DNA of 64,000 nucleotides from contig NW_025954974.1 of assembly GCF_022376445.1 (NCBI RefSeq), positions 186,001-250,000 on the forward strand, read 5' to 3'. Source of the DNA: Fomitopsis serialis. Its lineage: Eukaryota > Basidiomycota > Agaricomycetes > Polyporales > Fomitopsidaceae. The translations under genes and the position numbers were made by a program. Every line of letters begins with the position of its first letter. The stretch's first letter is position 1. The notes beneath the pieces are model-generated. The model saw only the letters and a program-made list of their open reading frames with translations. It was not told where the DNA came from and ran no database searches. Positions 38,886 through 49,200 of the stretch are shown here, piece after piece.

Positions 38886-40894
38886 TCAATGCGCCGTCTC
38901 CGCTACGTCGCGCAGGACCAAGGGGCGCACGACGCTGTCCCAGTTCTGCGCCCACGTTCCCCAGTGCTCCGGATCCTCCTCGCGCGCCGGAGAGCGAGGC
39001 GATAGTGGCTGGGCGTGTTGTAGCGACGATCGCAGCTCCTCAATGGGCTGAGAATGCGGATGGGACGAGAGCAAGCTCTGTGTAGCGTTGTCAAGGGAAG
39101 AACATTCAGGCGAGGGAAGCGGGCTTACTTCTAGTTGCTCGGCGAGCTGTTCTGCGTTGTGGAATACGAGTCCATTGACACCGTCTTTCACCAGTTCATC
39201 CAAGCTGCCACCGGAATCAATTGGCAATGTCATTCAGGCATATCAGAAAAGACGGACCATGCGAAGCCGAGCGCGCAGACAGGTAGACCACACCCAAACA
39301 TATCGACCACCTTCATGGGCAAATCGAGCGCGGAAGAGCTCGAGTGTAGCGATACCCCAAGATCGGCGGAGCCTGATGACCACGTTAACATGAGAGGGAC
39401 ACACACGCCGATCTGGCGCACCGAGTAACAGCGGATAGTCTTCCGCTTCGAGCCACAAGCTCACGCAGCGAACGAACCGCCAAGCTTCCTCCCCGTTTTC
39501 TCCGCTCTGCATATTGCCGATCTTTTGCATGTACTCATCGCGCAGCGGACCCTTTCCCGTCACGATCACGAGCAATCTTGGAAGGCCTTTTCGCGGTGCA
39601 TCCGCCCGGCGCTCTTGACTGAGTTCGCGGGCGCGCTTTTCGTATAGGATCATAGAGTCCAGGAGAATACCGAAATCTTCGTCAGGCGTCCACGACGTGC
39701 TGGAGACGATCAGCGCCGGACGGTCCGAGCGCAAAGCCGGCATGGGCGTAGTGCCCATCGCTAGTCGATCTACGCCCTCTTCCATGTCTGGTTCCGGGTC
39801 CAAGCTAATGCTGCTACCAGTATCGTCAGACGGGTGTCCGGGCTCTGAAGGGAGCAGGCTGGAGCGCGGCATAGAGGTGAACGCCGTAGAGTATGGCGGG
39901 CTACTTGGTGGGAGGAACGAGTTCAACGCCGGGATCGCCAAGACGCTGCGCAGCTTAAGGAAGAGCTCGTGCATCTCGCTCGGAGAGGCGCGGTGGAAGC
40001 GTGCTGGCGGTCTGTCGTGCAGGACAACCTTGATGCCTCTGGACACCTGAATTAGATACGCCAACGAATTGGTATGAATTACCTACTGCAGACCCCACTC
40101 CCTCACGAGGAAGTCGCGCATCGCTCGTGTCACGAACAGATGGGCGTAAGCAGTCCGTCCGAAGTACGACTCGAACCTATGAATAAGGCTGAGTACGCCC
40201 GGGAGCTCAGAGCGAGCGAACCGACAATCACCATCTTGCTATTTTGACGAATATGTGGTTGTCACCGAGCTTCAGGGCGAGGATACTGTAGCCCAGATTG
40301 TGCCAGTCAATGATGACCTTGCTGCCTCGGAGTCTGGCGACGAGCCAAACGAGAGCAAGGGTAGGGATACTAGGCGGATTCTGTCTTTTCCCGGTCGTGA
40401 GTGATGACCATCCAGGCCTTTCCGATGATCGTAGAGCCGCACCTGCACTATGATGAACTCTGGCGGGTGCGGAATGCGCACGAGGAGTGTGTTGAGTATG
40501 CTGAGTACCTGGTGTAACACCTTGCGAGGGGCAGCAACGATGAACGGCCATGAGGCAATATATCTGGGCGGCTGAGATAGGTAGAAGAAGCGGACATGGG
40601 GGATAGAGAGCAGCGACGAGAAAGGCTTTGCACCTGGAGAGCGTTCAATCACCAGAAGAGATGTCGCGTTCGCTACAAGTGCTCACCCGCGTAGCCAATA
40701 ACGTACGTTTCAAAGCCAATCGACGCAAAGCTCTCCGCGTGGTACATCATCCGTGGACTCCTTCCAATGTCGCCCAGAACCAGGATGGCGACCGAACGGA
40801 GCGAGACTCGAGGCTGCCGCGCGCGCACGAGGTGCCATATCGACCAGCATACAGCACATACAACGAGAAGTATTTCGAGCGAGTGGCTCGGCAT
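38886..40894 (-). CDS. ALG1: Chitobiosyldiphosphodolichol beta-1,4-mannosyltransferase
   Basis: Alg1 adds the first mannose to the lipid-linked N-glycan precursor on the cytosolic face of the ER. Seven exons (40687-40894, 40443-40633, 40232-40380, 40087-40176, 39422-40038, 39258-39372, 38886-39204) give 562 residues with all phases consistent. Residues 5-25 form the single membrane anchor. Signatures are [83 protein letters not shown], and [14 protein letters not shown]. An acidic Ser/Pro-rich insert of about 70 residues sits between the Rossmann halves (around 39900-39760), longer than in yeast. The start at 40894 ([11 protein letters not shown]) is preferred over an in-frame ATG at 40951 because it places the anchor at the N-terminus. 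No lesion was found. Confidence 0.95.
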
Positions 40895-41305
40895 CTGCGT
40901 GCGGATTGAGAAATTGTCAGTCAGGACGGCGTAAGACAGTGAGCAGATCAAGAGTGGAGTCTCAGTACCAGTCTGGACGTTCGTGAATCGTCTCAGGACT
41001 AACTCAGGACGCTGTTGAGACGCGGTGGTTTGGCTGTAGCACTGGCAGCGACCGGCATGTTCAAGTTGGGGTTGGGTTGTGGCTCGACTGAGAACAGGAC
41101 CACGTGCCTTAGAGGTGTCCAGACAGTCCTGAGTCCAGGCTCGGACATGTATTCAATAGTACTGTAACTCAGGCTGCGACGCCTTGAACTTCAAAGTCGT
41201 CGTCGATGCTCTAGTTCCAGTTCTACTTGCCATTCAATTGCGCTCTGTACTCACTCAGACTGCTTGGTACTTGACGCGGAAACCGTGGCTGTTTACACTA
41301 AAACC
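40895..41305. other. Intergenic between divergent ALG1 and F-box genes
   Basis: Shared 5' region of two divergently transcribed genes. No motif was recognised. Confidence 0.5.
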
Positions 41306-43095
41306 ATGAAGGCGACTGCGTCAGCATCACAGGTCGACGATATACCCCTCCTCCAACTTGTGGAGTTGCTTCGGGCGAGAGTCGCAAGAGAATGGGTTAC
41401 AACCAGGTCTGTACGCCAAATACTTTTCGTCACCGGCATCTCTGCTCATCTGTCCAAAGTCCATCTCTGGTACGTTCGCACTGTCGCCCATCCTGTTAAA
41501 TAAACTCAGTCAGCCGTCGGACAGGCGAAAGAAGTGGCATCGTCGCTCCGCGCTGCTCTGCTGGATGCGCAGAAGGCAATGGACGTGACACTTCGCTTGC
41601 CTACTGAGATCCTTCGCTTGGTCTTCCAGTACGTGCCTGGATCCCCATTTGACGACTGGGAGGATTACCTCGATGGCCGTCTGGCCCATGTCAGGAGTTA
41701 TCTTGTCCAGTCAAGCGATGTCGTGCCCCTGACGCACGTCTGCCGGCGCTGGAGGGACATAGCAATCAACATGCCGGAGCTGTGGACTACCATTGACGAT
41801 ACGAATCGGATACCTTACGAATGTCATGCGGCGCGATCCGGGGTGCTCCCGCTCAAGTTCTTCGTCGCAGATGAACCGGAATCGCATCCAGACGTTCCAA
41901 GGTGGCTACGTGCCCATGCGAACACTATTCAGGAGTTTCACTCTGTCGAAGCCTGCGGATCAACTAGATACGATTGGCGCAAGCTGCTGCGAACGTTTCT
42001 TCCCAACCTTCGCATCGCCACTCTAACGATGCCTTCAGACGAGCGGACATTTAAACTGTTCGGAGGGACAATCTCGCTGCAGGAGTTGTCCATGCAATCA
42101 CTCGATTGGCTGCCGACAAATCATTTCCCCAACTTAACTCGGTTCTACCTGACACACTGGGCTGGGCATGGGCCCGACCTCCTCAACTTCCTGAAAAATT
42201 GCCCAAATCTCGTCGACTCTCTTTGGTGTGTGTCTTCTTCATAGACACACAGATGTTACCGTCTGAGGGCGTGGTCGTGGAGTTACCCCATCTTCGGCGG
42301 CTCACGTTTGAGGATGCCGATGAAGACAATGTTCAGCGACTCTTGCTATGCATTTGTGCGCATTGCGATGCCGCCTTACGCGTACGTACGTATGATGAAG
42401 AGTGTTACAGCCCCTTCAGCTGCGAGGACATCAACAGTATATCCCAGCTCCCCTCTGCCAAAACATGCACTAGGCTCGAGCTTCTTGTACACGCGCATCC
42501 CGAAGAGGCTGCCTTATCCTGTTCGGTGGCTGCTTTGGGGCAGACGTCCGGTGTTTACGTCGACGACCTGTTCGTCCTCGACCAAGGGGCCCCCAAACAC
42601 TCGGAATTGGCGCGATTGATCCCCCTGGCTCAAATTGAGGAGCTGTGGCTCGTGGAAGAGCATGGATGCATGCCAATCCATCATATGGTACTACAAGACA
42701 TGCTCCGCCCCATGAAGGCATTACGGAAACTCGTCGTCACGAGCCGACACCATGCGTTAGACGAAGTCATCATGGCCCTCTTGTGCCTACAGAACGAGCG
42801 GCCACCCATACAGGATCTCCATCTTCTTGTCAACTCACTACCACGGGTTGATGGTCCTCTCGTTCAGAACATCGCATGGCTCAGAGAAACGAAGATACCT
42901 CACGTTACGATCATGATCCCCGAGGACTATGCGGCGGGGCACAACCTTACCTTGGACACAGACGGCTTTGCATCTGTCAGTGTCCATACCTGTCGAACGA
43001 TGCCGACCATTGCTCTGCCACCCGTCTGCGCGACAGAATCAGACATGTGGCCCGCATGGGACACTTTTCTGACGCCTCCATACAGAGTTTACTAG
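41306..43095 (+). CDS. F-box protein, tandem copy 1, one base missing
   Basis: This is the left member of a tandem pair. Exons are 41306-41406, a 10-nt microexon at 41460-41469, and 41510-43095. The F-box is of the RLPTEILRLVFQYVPGSP type with THVCRRWRDIAINMPELWTTIDD, followed by leucine-rich repeats. The end has the paralogue signature VCATESDMWPAWDTFL. The frame is open until NLVDSLWCV near 42225, where a TAG follows at 42241. The downstream frame, one base away, aligns with copy 2 to the stop at 43095. The break lies in a TGTGTGTCTTCTTC tract. Total exon length is one short of a multiple of three, so a single base is missing. With it, the protein is about 565 residues. The SCF substrate is unknown. 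Confidence 0.82.
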
Positions 43096-43614
43096 GGTAC
43101 GTAGTACCCATGTTGTTTGGCAGCGTCTTTCAGGAAGGCTAACAGACATGCGTCGAAGGACAATGCGGGTGAAAGTGTCGATGAAAGCCAGAATACTGGG
43201 ACGTGGGCGCACGAGAAAGCAGAAACCTGGCGATATGGCCTGCGATGGGTGCCAGAATAGTAATAGGGCAACCGTATGGGCATGCGGGATTTCTACGGAT
43301 TAGAGACGCGAGTCGTGGCACGGGCCGAAATTGTATCTGCATCTCATGATTTCATGGGAGACAGTCTCGCCTTCGCCAACAACCGGCGTACTGAAATGAG
43401 TGGTGCTAGTGTCATTGCCACTACCGTGACTACGACCTGCAGCGAGAGCAGAAGACGGAGTCACGTGTCCGTGGCTTCGAAGAACGACTCGGGACGACGG
43501 ACGGTGGGTGCCTCAGTCGTCCGAGTCGAATGGTGAACGTGTTCATTAATATTGTGCTCACCAGCATCTCAACGTTCCCTCACGCCTCGTTATTGGTTTT
43601 TGGGCAATCTCAGG
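43096..43614. other. Spacer between tandem F-box paralogues
   Basis: About 520 bases, with no separate gene recognised. It should contain the promoter of copy 2. Confidence 0.45.
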
Positions 43615-45341
43615 ATGGCGACCGAGGAGATCAGGCCAGTTTCATTGATCGACGACATACCACTTCTGCAACTTGCGGAGTGGACACGAGCGAGACTTGC
43701 TAGAGAAGTGGGCACAATGAGGTATGTGGTCCAAATCTTTGCGCAGGCGTATTTGAAAATGCTCACGCGGTTCTCAGTCGATCTCTAGTAAGTCAGACAT
43801 AGTCTGTATACAGACGGTGTCGAATTGACTCCAACCTGGAACAGTTAGCGCAAGTTACATCGTCGTACAAGCTGGTTTACATGGAGGCACAGTCCGCGAT
43901 GGACACGACCTACGAGTTGCCTCCTGAAGTCCTTGGGCTTATATTCCGATATGTCCCTGGATCCCCGCTTGACGACTACAAAGACGATCCAGACGATCAC
44001 GCTCTCTGTTACAGGGACCATCTCATCCGATCGAGCGACGTGGTGCCCCTGATGCGCGTCTGTCGGCGTTGGAGAGCAGTAGCGATCAATATGGCAGAGC
44101 TGTGGACCACCATCGACGACAGGAAGCAAGTACTATACGACGATCACGTCGCACGGGCCAAGATATTACCGCTGAAGCTATTTATTCATTCCAAGCCACG
44201 TTCGGGCTGCCGACAATGGCTGCGCATGCATGCACCCACCATTCAGGAATTTCACTATATCCGTGCCGCCCAAGACGATCGCTATGCTATCTTGCGGGTA
44301 TATCTACCCAATATTCGCGCAGCCACCTTGGTGGTGAACAGCGTGAACATGTACGACAACGAGTTTGAACTGTTCGGAGGGACGACGTCCTTGCGGGAGC
44401 TGTGCTTGCGAAGACTCAGTTGGTTGCCCACGAATCATCTTCCCCATCTTACCCGACTCTTTCTAGCACAGTGGCGGGGGACTTGCGACATCGCGCAACT
44501 CATGTCCTTTCTGGCGAGATGTCCGAACCTCGTCGACATCACGCTTTCGCGACCATTCCTTGGTCGAATAGTTACAGCCTCCGAGGACACAATCGCAGAA
44601 TTGCCCCAGCTTCGGCGCTTGACAATGCGAGACCTCCCGCCAGACGAGATCGCAGCATGTTTGCTGCATATCCGCGCGCGTCCCGACACTGCACTATGCA
44701 TCCGTACAACGACCGACCCGCTGACTGCCCAAGATGTCAGCAGCATATCTCGATTTCGCACCATCGCTTCGTGCACTATGCTCCATATCCTCAGTACGGG
44801 GGAAGGCGTTTTCTCATTGACTGCTCTAGGGCAGGCATCTGGGGTGTATATCGAGCAGGTCCATATTCCGGAGGAAGAATGGGAGGAGGCCCTGGCGCAG
44901 ATCAGCTTCCTGCCCCAGATTGAGGAGTTATGGCTGGTGGAAAAGGGATGTTCGCCGCTGCCACACACGGTGGTTCACAAGATTCTCCGTCGCATGGGAG
45001 CTTTCAAGTTACGGACGCTAGTAACCACAGGCGAAGGCCTTCGCGAAGTGAGCGCTGCTTTAGTCGCGTGCTTGGGCGATAATCGGCAAGCTATACAAGA
45101 CATCCACGTCTTTATCAACAGACAGTCAGAGAACACTGACGACCCGTTCGCGCAAAGCGCGATGCGGCAGAGATTCATTGTCAACAACAATATCATGGCC
45201 ACTGCGACAGACTTAGCGGGGGTCTCGGAAATTGTCCGTTCCAAGACAAGTGAGAGGAATCCATGTATGAAGCTGCCCGTTGTGTGTGCAACGCAGTCCG
45301 AGCTTTGGCCGGCCTGGCATACCTTTCTGACCTTGCTATGA
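43615..45341 (+). CDS. F-box protein, tandem copy 2, intact
   Basis: This is the right member of the tandem pair, with the same gene structure as copy 1: exon 1 43615-43721, a 10-nt microexon 43778-43787 between CAG and GTAAGT, and exon 3 43845-45341, giving 537 residues. The exon-1 proteins correspond (IDDIPLLQLAEWTRARLARE against VDDIPLLQLVELLRARVARE). The F-box region reads ELPPEVLGLIFRYVPGSP and MRVCRRWRAVAINMAELWTTIDD, followed by leucine-rich repeats. The C-terminus VCATQSELWPAWHTFL repeats the signature of copy 1. Skipping the microexon would put exon 3 out of frame with a TAG at once. No lesion was found. It ends 184 bases tail-to-tail from UMP1. It is a presumed SCF substrate adaptor with unknown target. 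Confidence 0.88.
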
Positions 45342-45525
45342 CGGTGCGTGTTGACCATTTGAAAACGTAATTTAAGGCTCAATGTTGAGACTAGGAAGAG
45401 TAGCATCACGAAACGTAGATGCGTACTAGGCCAGGACCATGAACGTCACAGTGTTTCGAGGTCGTCCGACGTTGCAAGGGTCCGTATTGAGAACGCATAT
45501 GGTACAGTGGTTGGTGAGATGGCAT

Positions 45526-46211
45526 TTACATGCGAAGCTTCTTCTCCATTTCCGCGTGGACATCCAACGGCTGCGCCAGCTCTGATGCTGTAGGATAAAT
45601 GATATTTAGCGCGATATAAATGAACAATAGTTGATAACGAACCTGGCATCATGAAGTCGGCGCAATCGAGCGTCTCGTCGCGCCCCATGAGAATATCGAG
45701 ATGTGGGTTAGACTGAGGAAGCGCGGGCATGTGAGGGTTCTAAGGGAGGATTATCAATGCTATGACCATCGACGTATAGCCTACGTTCGATTTCACTTAC
45801 ACGAGAGACAATCTTGCGCTCCATCAACATACGCATCGGCATGTGAAGACCAAATGTGTTGCGCTGCATGGTCAGCTTCAAGTTGTCTTGAGTAGCGTCC
45901 CACTGATCGTATTCAGAGATGATGGGCAGACCGAGATGAAGGTTCACGCAATTCAGCAGTCGAGCTCTACCACAAGGCAAAACACATACGTTTTCCAGTC
46001 GCTCCCTCAACCCTCCCCTGGTCTTGTTCTCCGCTGCCAAGCTACGCGGACCATACCGGAGCGCATCGTGCAAGCCGAGACTGTTGGCGGTGTCCCGGAT
46101 CGAGGCCGACTTGGACGCGTTAGCGGGTACAATGCGATGCGATGGTTCCTAGACCGACGAGGTCATTTGAGCGTGACAGTTTCATGAGATATCTGGAGTG
46201 AAACCAACCAT
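45526..46211 (-). CDS. UMP1: Proteasome maturation factor Ump1/POMP
   Basis: Ump1 is a small chaperone that joins half-proteasomes and is degraded on completion of the 20S core. Five coding exons (46209-46211, 45990-46148, 45801-45902, 45643-45739, 45526-45581) give 138 residues, normal for the family. The first coding exon is the ATG alone, followed by a GTTGGT donor. Family motifs are HDALRYGPRSLAAEN, DNLKLTMQRNTFGLHMPMRMLMERKIVS, MPALPQSNPHLDIL and MGRDETLD, ending ELAQPLDVHAEMEKKLRM. All phases agree. The AG at 45740-45742 was chosen over one further downstream because it keeps the conserved NPHMPALP block. No lesion was found. Confidence 0.95.
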
Positions 46212-46870
46212 GGGTGTGAATATTCCGTGTACAGACGACTGACGGTAGAGTGGTGGCGAGAGTGCAAGGCGCGAGGAGCTGACGCGTCTGTGCAGCGCGT
46301 GTGCACTGCCAAACATGGCGAAGGCGGATTGCGAGATCGTGATCTGAGATTTCATCTAGGCACTACCAAATCGGGTATCGCTCGAATCTCGAGTCCTCCG
46401 AGTCGACCGCCGGCCTGGACTGTCCGCGTTGCTCCTGTGCCCTTAATTCAGGTCGTCCCTCCTCGAAGCCAACACGGAAATACTGAAAACGCAAAATGAG
46501 CGAGTGAGGTATTTAGTATCTCTGTGTCACGCACACAGACTGACCAGTTAACTCTTTTGGAAGGCGTTCGGGATGCAAGGGAGCGGCGGAATGGCCCCTT
46601 TGTCATACTCCAAGACTTGGCAGCGAAATGTGGTTTGAACGTGGGGCTTCATTTTCTGCCCTGTCCATCGACGCCGGATAACGGCTATGTCTTCGGTATT
46701 GTCTCCGACAACAGCGAGTCTCCCCTGAGATCGGGCTCTCGGTATATAGCTCTGTCGGGGTTTCCTAACGTTAGCGGGCTACCCCTTGTACTCTACCAGC
46801 CCTCTGCCCTCTCTTTCTTTTGCTCTCTGCAGCTGGTTGTGCTTCTTTGTCTCTCACTGGATAGCTCATC
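46212..46870. other. Shared 5' region of divergent UMP1 and the glycosyltransferase-like gene
   Basis: About 660 bases. A pyrimidine-rich tract lies just upstream of the plus-strand start (about 46800-46860), as often seen before fungal transcription starts. Confidence 0.5.
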
Positions 46871-48756
46871 ATGATACGCCTACTTTCGCACCCGCCCAAG
46901 AGTGAACCAACCAGCAAGAAAGATCGCACCATTCCGTCTAGATATTATCGTCTGCGCAACGCACTCCCTGCTCTTTTTCTGGTCTCTATCTCGTTCCTCA
47001 CTGCTTGTATGATATGGAGAGATGCTACCAGGTCCACACGCCATACGGGGACACCTGGCGATCATGACGACAGGGCGGCGGTTCCTTCGTCACCTTCCTT
47101 CGCTGACAGTCCACCACTGTTTCCGCCAAAGGTCCCACCACATCTTAACCCCCTGGATTACGAGCACGGTCCTTTGCGTGGCCCTTCAACAGCACATTTT
47201 AGAGGTCAGTAACAAGCTCGAGTTTGCTTCCCCCTGGTTCACAGAAAGGACAGACAGCCTCAGAGACGACAGGAAGTACCTGACATCATGGCTGGTGGCC
47301 GGATTTAGTACGTGTATATCGCGCACCCCTCTCGTCCCCACTGACTTGTTTATAAAACTCAGCAAATGACTATATGACGATTGTGCGTACCGGCCATGTT
47401 CCATCGTACTCTTCCGCTCTGATGGGTTCTGTAGGGCAATATGATATACTTGGCCATGATCACCTCGCGTGTCCCTGTCATCCCTCCATTTACATCGGAA
47501 ATTGGCGGCGACCGTGTCCCCATTCCATTCTCCGAAATCTTCGATTTGCCCTATCTCCGCACGACGCTCGGTATTCCTGTTCTAGAATGGCAGGACATCA
47601 AGAACAACAACCTCGCCGCAGACTTGGACGCTCCTCCTGATGAACTCGGATGCTGGAGTCTTTGGCAAGCGCAGAGTATAGGCGCAGATTCACCGAGAGG
47701 TAGCTTCAGCACGTCTACGCTAGGCCTGGGTACGTCATCATTCCGTCCGTGAAGAAGCTCGCATTCAATATCCGCACAATAGACATCTCGTACACCCGTG
47801 CGCCGGATTGGATCAAGCTCCTTCCGGGATTCCAGCACGACATGCATTCTAGCTTCTGGTCTCTTGCACGCCTCGCCTTTCCAGAGACGCGCAATGAAAT
47901 CTTGGCGAACCCGGCTGCTCATCCCACATTACCCACTCAGTCGGGCAACTCCCTCCCCCCAGACGATCAGATGCTCTGCTACGATATACTATACTACGTC
48001 GTCGGGGCCGTGGTGAGTCGCATGACCGTTGAATACGTATAATACTGAGTATGACCATGAAAGCCCTGGGAGTACGAGTTGGATCACAGCCCGATGTGGC
48101 GCTTCGTCGTTCAGCACTTCAAGTTCACGCAGCGTCTGGAAGACATCGCAGGCGCTTATTTGCGCCGTACATTCAATGTCCCAGATGGTCATGAGATCCC
48201 TCCGGTACGTCTTCCCGGCGCTTTCATGTCTATACTTCTCTGACGGCATGTAGTACATAACCGTGCACGCACGACGCGGCGACTTTGCTGATTGGTGCGG
48301 TGGCGTCTCTCGCGAGCAGTGCTTCCCGCCTCTTTCCGCCTTCGCGCAACGCGTCTTCGAAGTTCAGAACGAGCTCCGGAGCAGGCAGGGCATCGAGGTG
48401 ACGAGAGTCATCATGACGGGCAACGAGAAGGATCCGAACTGGTGGAACTCCGTGCACGAACTTGGGTGGTTGAAGGTCGACCACGACTTGGAGCGCACGG
48501 TCGAACTCTACGGCAAATGGTTCGTATCCGGCTTTGTTGTGACCGCGTCTTGGCGGGCACGTTGCTGACGGTTGTGGGTCTCGGCCCCTGCAGGTATCCT
48601 GTTATCCTGGACGCAATCATCCAGTCTCGCGGTATCGGTTTTGTGGGTACGGATAGGTCGACGTTTTCGTCGCTTGCACGGCGACGAGTGGCCGAGTGGA
48701 ACAACGGAGCGGTACGCACTGTAAAATGGGGGCGGCCAGAATCGGATCAGCACTAG
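46871..48756 (+). CDS. O-fucosyltransferase-like type II membrane protein
   Basis: This resembles a large Agaricomycete family related to GDP-fucose protein O-fucosyltransferases. The donor and acceptor in fungi are not established to my knowledge. Eight exons (46871-47204, 47245-47307, 47363-47382, 47435-47729, 47783-48012, 48064-48204, 48254-48519, 48594-48756) give 503 residues with all phases consistent. A short cytosolic N-terminus is followed by one membrane helix (about residues 34-50), fitting a Golgi type II topology. The stem is Pro-rich. Conserved blocks are KYLTSWLVAGFTNDYM, NMIYLAMITSRVPVIPPF, ITVHARRGDF (the nucleotide-sugar-binding HxRxGDF motif), and IGFVGTDRSTFSSLARRRV near the C-terminus. 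No lesion was found. Exon 3 is only 20 nt. Confidence 0.85.
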
Positions 48757-49200
48757 ATATTCAGTTCTTGTCGAATTAGTAGTATTCATCGCATCTGTAC
48801 ATGTACTTCGAGCGAGTAAGTAGATTTCTACGTAAGTTATATGTAGGGATTAGGGAGAGTATTGGGTCACTGGTCACTAGATACGTGTACTTACGAATTA
48901 CTGCAATGTGCCGCTCGCTCCGACTCTGTTATTGCTCCTACTCGGAGTGGTAGTGACTGGCTATGGTACGCTGTAAGACAGCATGCAGGTGCACCATGAC
49001 GATATGTCAGAGGGTACTCACTTGCAAACACACAACATCATGATGCTACGGTCCTGTTGTTACTTGCAATTGCTCTCCGACCTGCAACAAGCCTTCCAAG
49101 CTTCAGGCTTTGCAGACTCGTCGCCAAGGCCATCGATTCGATGAGCAAAGAGCACAGGATCATACACACGAGATCATACACACGCCGTCAAATGTGCCGA
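48757..49200. other. Intergenic; two short direct repeats
   Basis: No gene was seen. A 14-base unit (GATCATACACACGA) occurs twice in a row near 49159-49185. Confidence 0.5.

Noticed and set aside
46227..46874. Plus-strand frames between UMP1 and the glycosyltransferase-like gene
   Set aside because: No domains. The region is the shared promoter of two divergent genes with clear starts.
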